DNA of 64,000 nucleotides from Edaphochlamys debaryana (taxonomy: Eukaryota > Chlorophyta > Chlorophyceae > Chlamydomonadales), in the NCBI GenBank assembly GCA_016858145.1, contig JAEHOE010000125.1, positions 62,001-126,000 on the forward strand. The letters are read 5' to 3'. How positions within the stretch are numbered: position 1 is the first letter of the stretch; every line of letters starts with the position of its first letter. The position numbers were made by a program, and so were the translations under genes. Of the stretch, positions 57,316 to 64,000 are shown piece after piece. The notes beneath the pieces are model-generated. The model saw nothing but the letters and a program-made list of their open reading frames with translations, was not told where the DNA came from and did not search any database.

Positions 57316-60300
57316 CTACACCGCCTCGTCATCGTCCTGGTCGTCGTCCTCGTCGATGGCTCCGTCGCCGCCGCCCGCCGCCGCCGCCGCCGCGCCCTCC
57401 ACCGCCCGCCGCCGCCGGGCGCCCGCCGCCGCTTCCATGTGCCGCTGGCGGTACGAGAGGGGGGACACGGGGGAACGGGCAGGGGGGGCAGGGATGGTGT
57501 GGGGTATGGCCCGGTAGGCTCACACAGCCTGTTTGCGAGCCAGCCGAGGCCCCTTGTCAAGCCATGGGACCATTATAAGCACAGGCAAATACAGTTGCGG
57601 GCTCCAGGGAACACCCAGAGTGAAGCGGTCGAAGGGCTCCAGTAGACGCTACGGTATTGTAGGTAGTCTAGGTCCACGCAGGCCCATACCAGGCCCGCCG
57701 AGGCCCAGCAGAGGCCCGTCGAGGCCCACCACAGGCCCCCGCGCCCGCACCTGCAGCGAGGCCCCCGCTGACGCCCCCACTGCCACCAGGGCGCATGCGG
57801 CGGTGGCGATGGTGGCACCGGCGGTCCGCTCCTGAGGGTGGCAGGAACGGTGGGACAAAGTGGGGGTTGGGGGGTCGACGCGACGAACACACCCGTGCTT
57901 GTGATGCGACGGGGTGCCCGGTCTCTCTTCAATCACACATATACAAATATACGCTTACTCCGAGACCATGGGTGTCCGCACGACGGCTTTGGCCGGCCTA
58001 GCTCCGTGTTCCTGTTGTATCTCAATTGAGGTAAACGAGCAGCCACTGCCCCCCTGCCGTCTCCGCGGCCCCTCCCTGACCCCCATCGCCCGCACCGCGA
58101 AGGCTGCCGTATGGCGACGGCAGCTCTCCGCCCTATCCTGTTCGCGCCGCCGCTCATCTCCCAAACCTGTCTATCGTCCCCCTTCCTCTACTCCCATCTT
58201 TCCCCCTCGGCGCCTTCCTGACATCCCCGTCTCTCATCTCCTACTGTATCCTCCCTTGTCCCTTGTACAATCCCCGCGACTTGCTCGCTGGTCCCCTCCC
58301 CCCGGACCCCCCCGACCCCCCTCCCCCACAGTACGCGAGCAGCCACTACACCCCTGCCCTCTGCCCTCTCCACGCCCGCCCCCCCCTTGACCCCCGTCTC
58401 CCTCTCACCGCGAACAAACCCATCTCTCACCTTCCAACGTATCCTCCCTTGTCCCCTGTGCATACCCCGCGCCTTGCTCGCTGACGCCCGCCCCCCCCCC
58501 CCGACCCCCTCCCTGCCCTCTCACCGCGAAGTTGAATGCGATCGCTCCGATGAGCGCCCCCCACCGAAGCGTGGCACGTGCCGTACCGCTGAGGCGCTCG
58601 TGCAGCAGCAGCTGGCACCACGTGATGCCCACGTGCGCCACCATGGACAGCAGCATCAGCTGTACGGCAGGTACGGACAGCTCGTGGTCGATCTGGGTCG
58701 GGGGGCGGGGGGTGGGGGGGTGGGGCGGTGTTCGATGGGGGGAGGGGCAGTGCAGTAGGGGGGAGGGGAGGGGCAGTAGGGGGGAGGGGAGGGGCAGGCC
58801 GTTCAGCCGGGTGATGTGTGACAAGGGCGCTTTTCTATGCTCGAGGCTGAACCCTGGCCCTGTGCCTTCCGTCCATTCCTCCTCCTCCTCCACAGACATA
58901 TGGGAGCGCCGTGGATGGTTGTCCAGGCCTCATCCTGGCCCCTCTCCCTAGCCAAACCCCACCTTCCGCACTCCACCCCACCCGCCCCCCAGGCCCACTC
59001 CCACTCACGATCTCGTTGACCTCCTGCCCCACGAAGCCCAGGCACAGCACGGGCAGCGCGGGCAGTGCGTTGACCAGCAGGGCCGTGGAGGGGGCGTTGA
59101 GGGAGGCCTCGGCCTCGGCCAGGCGCCGCACCGTGGAGGCCAGCGCGCCGAAGTCTGGGGGGGGAGACGAGGGGGGGGGTGTTTGAAGCTGAGCGGGAGA
59201 GCGTCTGGACGGGCGAGGGCAAGATGGAGAAGGGAGAGGGGTGGGGAAAGCACGTGTGCAAACCGTGCTGAGCGGTGGCGAGCGGCATGCGTCCAGGGAG
59301 GCGGCCGAGCTCCCCCTCCCCTCACCCCGCGCTCCTCCCGTCGCCGTCCCGCCCGCCGCTCCCTGTTTCGCCCACCCATATTCTCCACCCCCGCCCCCCG
59401 CCCCCGCCCCACCTCCCCCCGGCAGCCTGCCCCCTAGCGAGGGGTCCTCCTTGAGCAGCCGCCAGCAGGTCTCCGCCGCCTTGGTGCCCGACCACAGCAG
59501 CAGCATCAGCAGCGACAGCCAGGAGCGCACGCCGTCAATCACCACCTCGAAGGCTGGGGGGGGGGGACGGGTTGGGGGGATTAAGGAGCGGGGCTTTCGC
59601 GGGCAAGCGGGAACTTGTGCCCAAGCACGTGGCCGTCCACCGCCCCGCTGCCCCTCCCGGCCCACGCCCCAAGCCCACACCCACCGACCCCTACGCCCTC
59701 CTCCCTTCCATTTCTCCCTCCTACCCATCGCATCGGGCTCCTCCCGTTTGTCAGAAAATCATCCCCTCCTTCCCCCCCTTCCCCTCCCCCATCCCTCCCC
59801 CATCCCTCCCCCCCTTCCCCCCAACCCCACCCCACCCCACCCGTGGCCAGCCCCGCCACGGCCAGCAGGGGGATGATGGCGGGGGACAGCAGCCGCGAGC
59901 GCTTGCCGGTGGCCAGCGCCAGGGCGGCGTCTATGAGCAGCGGCGCGGTGGCGGCCCAGGAGAGGATCATGTTGACAGAGGAGTGGAGCAGCGCGCCGTA
60001 GAGCGTGAGCATCTGGGGGGGGAGGAGGGGGGGTGCAAGGGAAAAGGGCACGCGGAAAGGGCGGGCCGTAAGTCATCGGCCCCTCACCCACCTGCACCCT
60101 GCACCCTGCCGTAACAGCACCGCCCTCACACGACTCTCTCGCCTTCCCGCTGGCGTCAGCGCAGCCCACGGCCGTCTTGACTCTCAGGTAGCCCTTCGCC
60201 CACCTACAGCCCTGACAGCACGTCCGCCCGCCCGGTCTCCCCCACATGCCTCCCCTCCTCGTGCCCCCCCCCCCACCCCCACCCCTTCCCTCACCTGCAG

Positions 60301-62394
60301 CCCGAACAGCACCGCCCGCACGCTCGCCCCCCGCACGGCCTGCGCCCAGTTCTCCGACACGGGCTTGGTGTCGAAGATGTCGTACGCGGAGGAGAGCCAG
60401 AAGGAGAGCGAGGCCGATGTGAGGTGCAGGAAGGACATGAGGCCGGGGGTCTTCATGGTGGCTAGGGAGCCCTGACAGGGGGGGGAGGAGGGGGGAGGGG
60501 GGGGAGGGATCGGTGCTTGAAGCTGAGCGGGAGCGCGTCTCTTCACCAGGGGTGGGGGGCGAGGGAGGGGGGTAGGATGGACATGGCGTAGGGGGGAGGA
60601 GAGTGCGCCCTCCGTGCCGGTCTCGACCGGGGCCCACCTCGCTTGCGCCTGCAGTGGGCCCTAGCATCACCCCGCCTCCTGCCTCTGGCCGCATCCCCCC
60701 CACACGGCGCCGCAGCAGGCACAGCATCCAATGTCCCCAGCTCCCTGCCCCTGCCCCCGCGGACCCGCACCTAGCCCAGCCCGCAGGGCAGTGTCCCCCG
60801 CTCCTGGCTCCTGCCTATTCCCCTTCCCCACTCCCTCTCCCTTTCCCTTCCCCCATTTCGCCTCCCTCTCCCCCCTCCCCTCTCCACACAGCGCAGCTCC
60901 CCACGCGCCCGGCTCCTGGCATCGACGACGGACGGACCTGACGCTCTGGACCTCCGGTGCGCATGGGGCTCGCCGGCCGCCGCCTTATCGCTTCCCGCTC
61001 GAAAAACCACCCCCCTCCCTCCCCTCCCCAGTCGCCACTCGGAGTTCGGACCTTTCGCTCTGGACATCGGTGCGCATCGGGCTCGCTGGCTGGCGCTCCT
61101 TCTCTCCTTCCGCTCTCCCCTCTCTCTCACCCAGTTTGTACAACAATCATCACCTCGCCTCCCCTGCCCTCCCCTCCCCTGCCCATCCCTCCCCTGCCCT
61201 CCCCTCCCCTGCCCTCCCCCCCCCCTGCCCCGCCCCCCTCCCCTGCCCCCCTCCCCTGCCCCCCTCCCCTTCCCCCCTCCCCTTCCCCCCTCCCCTGCCC
61301 CCCTCCCCTGCCCCCCTCCCCTTCCCCCCTTCCCTTCCCCCCTCCCCGTCCCCCCCTCCCCTTCCCCCCTCCCCTTCCCCCCTCCCCTTCCCCCCTTCCC
61401 TTCCCCCCTCCCCGTCCCCCCTCCCCGTCCCCCCTCCCCGTCCCCCCTCCACTTCCCCCCTCCCCTTCCCCCCTCCCCTTCCCCCCTCCCCTTCCCCCCT
61501 TCCCTTCCCCCCTCCCCCTCTGTCCCCCCACCTTGATGAGCACGTAGATGGCTGCCTGGCATGCTAGGTACAGACCCATGTACACGTACAGCTTGGTGCT
61601 CTCGAAGATCTGGAGGAGGAGAGGGAGAGGGGGGAGAGGGTCGGGAGGGAAGGGATTGTCAGGGTACTTGGGTTCCGGGAGAGGGGGCCCGCAGGGGATC
61701 GGTGGGTGATACGGGGCGGGATTAGGTGGCGCGAGCCGGGCGCGGCCTGGCAGGGACGTACGCCCCGTTGGAGTGCAGGAGACCAACACGCTTGGATGAA
61801 ATTGACGTGAAACTGCTACCGCGTTTTGCTGCCTGCGAGCCTGGTTCCACCAGGCAAGGCATTGCCCGGCCGGTGTTCCTCCATGGAGCCTCCCACGCCC
61901 CCTTCCGCCTTCCGGGGCAGCCGCTCCCCTCCCGTGCTCCTGTATGGCCCCAACACGCGCACTCCCACGGTAACATGAGATAACGAGACAGGGGACGGGT
62001 TCTAACTTTGGCGACCCTGTTGGGGCCGGCCGGAGACACACACCCATGGGGGGCTCACCGCTCCGAAGGCCGCGACGTCGGGGTCGAGGGCCTGTTGCTT
62101 GGCGCGCCTACGCCCCGTCGAAGGCCGCGTCTCTAAGCGCTGCGTGACCGGCACAGGAGCGAGCGGGGGCTCCACGGGCGCAAACGGGTCGCTGTGCGAT
62201 GCCGATCCTCCAGCCTTTTTCTTGTCCAGGGCCATCTGGAGGTACTCTGCTCCAGCCCTCCGCAACGCTTCTCGTCGCTGGTTGTCAACTGGAGCACTTG
62301 CAGCGGGAGCAGCTGCAGGCTGTGCAGACGTTGGGGCTGCATCCGCGCCACTTTGCAGGTCGGCCCGCGAGCTGCTTCCTGACTCGTCTGCCAT
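57316..62394 (-). CDS. Polytopic membrane protein of unknown family
   Basis: ATG 62394 (MADESGSSSRADLQSGADAA). Exons: 62059-62394, 61532-61609, 60295-60471, 59841-60012, 59413-59553, 59009-59154, 58525-58692, 57751-57831 and 57316-57444; all junctions are in phase and open. The N-terminal ~110 residues are soluble and Ala/Pro/Arg-rich. Hydrophobic segments include YMGLYLACQAAIYVLIK, MSFLHLTSASLSFWLSSAYD, MILSWAATAPLLIDAALALA, LSLLMLLLWSGTKAAETCWR, LVNALPALPVLCLGFVGQEV, VQLMLLSMVAHVGITWCQLL, LRWGALIGAIAFNFA and IATAACALVAVGASAGASLQ, about eight helices. The tail is acidic (IDEDDDQDDDEAV). I do not recognise the family. The even exon structure and absence of frame breaks argue for a working gene. 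Confidence 0.75.
61145..61530. repeat. 390-bp C/T minisatellite in an intron
   Basis: About 30 units of ccccctcccctt and close variants fill most of an intron of the minus-strand gene, so its transcript carries the purine strand (ggggaaggggag). Such tracts can form triplex or G-quadruplex structures; that is general knowledge, not shown here. Confidence 0.9.
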
Positions 62395-62998
62395 GGTTTT
62401 TACCTTCTACAAGGACTACCGACAGCCTAGTAATAGCTAACTCAAAGGCGAACTGTGTGCAAGCGTTTGGAAGCGCGCAGCCAGCTGCAAGCACTAGGCG
62501 CAGCTAGCTGGTTGTGCAAAATCGCGTAAGTGTCTTGCAGAGCACAGCGTATCGAATTGAGCTTTGTCCGAACTGCACGGCACTGCACAACTGCCCGCCC
62601 TCGGCACGCCCACCCGCGCGCCTCGCCCCGCCCCTCCGTGCCCCTCCTTACTGCGCGCAGCTCTGGCACTGCCTTCCTCTGCGCATCGTCATTAGCTTGC
62701 CCATCACGCATTACACGCAATCTGCCCACGCGCTACGGTACCTGAAGGCGCCTCAACCCCGGGCCACACGCACGTCCAGCCTGCCGCAGCCTCGGCCTTT
62801 CACCGCCACCTCAAGCCGTCACATCCTTCCGGTCCGTCAACCACCAGCCCCCACCAGCCCTCATTGCGTCCCCCACGGCGGGTCAGCGGCTACTAGTGCC
62901 AGGCCCAGCACCAGCAACCACACAGCTCCGGGGACATGTAGGCCACCCGCGCGTTCGCGCGTCCCGCAGCCTCGGCCTCCACCGCCATCCCCAGCACC
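62395..62998. promoter_or_regulatory. Spacer upstream of the membrane protein and downstream of the mTERF-like gene
   Basis: Both neighbours are on the minus strand. It holds the promoter of the 62394 gene and the 3' region of the next one. A decayed copy of the mTERF exon end (tagccggggac-type, minus-strand gcctacatgtccccggagctg) lies at about 62925-62945. No TATA-like box was found. Confidence 0.4.
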
Positions 62999-64000
62999 TC
63001 ACAGCCCCGGAAACATGTAGGCCGTGACCATGCTGGCAGCCTGGGGCATCTTGAGGCCCGTGGCGTTGGCTAACGTCACCAGCTTCCGGCGGAGAGGCTC
63101 CTGCGGCGCGAGCAGCAGCACCGGGTTGGACCGGGCCGCGTCCTGGGCCCCGGGCAGATCCGAGCCGAACAGGAACGCCAACCACTTGAGCCGCTCGTCC
63201 AGATCCGACCGTTGGAGCGTGACTAACGTCGGGCAGTTGAGCAGCACGGCGGCGGCCGTGGCAGCGTCGGCGGCCAGGGCGGCGGCGAGGGTGGCGGCCG
63301 CGACGGCGGCCGCGTCGGCGGCGCTGTCGGCGCCGGCGTGCCGGGTAGCGGCGGCCGTCAGCTGTTGGAGCTGCGCCGTCAGAGCGTCGGCATCGCCTGT
63401 GAACTTGCCTGCCTGCACCGCCGCCGTCAAGGATTCACACAGCGGCGGCGGCAGGCCTGCCGCGGTGGCGGCGGCAGCCGCCTCCGCAGCTGACGCCGCC
63501 GACGGAGCGCTGCGGCCGCGGCCGCGGCCCTTGGCCTTCCCTGCTGGTTCTGCCCCCGCCGCCGCCGCCGCAGGCGCTGGAGGTGTGGCAGGAGCCGAGG
63601 TAGACGCTTCTGCACGTGAGGAATAGCGGGGGGATCGATCACGCGTCAACCGCAGAGGAATTGACCTGCTGTATGGCGCCCCACATGCGGCTCGCAACTC
63701 TACCGGCACAGCTCTTGCCGCCACACCACCTGCCACCGCCTCGGCGCCCCACATGCGACCAAGACACCCAGGCCCAAGCGCACTGCGGCATCCATGTACT
63801 AAACAAGCCGCACGGTATCACTAAGCACGCCATAGTCCTGCTGTGTCTCAGCACCCGCGCCCCCGCCCCCGCCCGCCGCCGCACCTGCTGCTGTTGCGGC
63901 GCTGCTCCGTGCCGAGGCAAACACCATGGCCTCCATCTCCTCCTCGCTCAGCCCCAGCAGCTCCCCGTCCTCGTCGTCCTCGTCCTCGTCATTGCCGTAC
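62999..64000 (-). CDS. mTERF-like protein, 3' part; 5' end beyond the window
   Basis: Two exons are visible. The exon from the window edge to about 63883 is acidic (NDEDEDDEDGELLGLSEEEM) and ends in phase 1 (gcagcag|gtgcgg). The exon 62999-63609 begins EASTSAPATPPAP, passes a basic KAKGRGRGRS stretch and a long Ala-rich helical region. It ends with two mTERF-type repeats: AVLLNCPTLVTLQRSDLDER with LKWLAFLFGSD, and ARSNPVLLLAPQEPLRRKLV with LANATGLKMPQAASMVTAYM, then a stop. The pattern (x..cP.ll....l..rl..L...lG) is that of mTERF/MOC proteins, which bind organellar DNA or RNA. Targeting cannot be judged without the N-terminus. Confidence 0.65.

Noticed and set aside
60771..61562. Glycine/glutamate/arginine repeat frames on the minus strand
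   Set aside because: They translate the intronic C/T minisatellite and lie between two well-supported exons.

Overview
The window looks like nuclear DNA of a volvocine/chlamydomonad green alga (Chlamydomonas-Volvox group). The reasons are very high GC, genes cut into many short exons with gt..ag introns, a pherophorin cell-wall gene with proline/serine rods, a Kangaroo/PAT-type tyrosine-recombinase retrotransposon, HYR-repeat secreted proteins and DUF819/mTERF plastid-type genes. No rRNA, tRNA, CRISPR array or prokaryotic operon was seen. The species cannot be named from the sequence.

Layout. 1-2456 is the left copy of a ~2.5 kb segment repeated at 20028-22534; it carries the last recognisable exons of an extracellular-protein gene. 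2457-3727 is repeat-rich non-coding DNA. 3728-10916 is a composite transposable element: three copies of a 458-bp inverted-repeat unit alternating with palindromic spacers, interrupted by a 4.9-kb Gag/RT-RNase H/tyrosine-recombinase retroelement whose empty site also survives in the window. 11403-~21642 (+) is one long gene: signal peptide, unique N-terminal region, 18 HYR domains (one per phase-1 exon) and a C-terminal extracellular-type domain lying inside the right copy of the segmental repeat. 22.5-30.9 kb holds weak or broken genes and repeats, with one possible small secreted protein.

30875-35110 (-) is a restriction-endonuclease-like plus protein-kinase fusion with Crinkler-like architecture. 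35965-39793 (-) is an EamA/DMT transporter. 40257-45765 (+) is a DUF819 membrane protein with a likely plastid transit peptide. 49076-55508 (+) is a pherophorin with about four globular parts and three proline-rich linkers. 57316-62394 (-) is an unrecognised polytopic membrane protein. 62999-64000 (-) is the 3' part of an mTERF-like gene, cut by the window edge.

Two things run through the whole window. First, about a dozen one-base frame breaks interrupt otherwise clean exons, nearly all explicable as +/-1 in a short homopolymer; this looks like sequence error in the assembly more than gene decay. Second, several introns or 3' flanks carry degraded copies of the 3' end of the exon just upstream. 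The secreted genes (HYR protein, pherophorin, 27-kb small protein) would act in the extracellular matrix; the two transporters and the mTERF-like gene look like unrelated neighbours.
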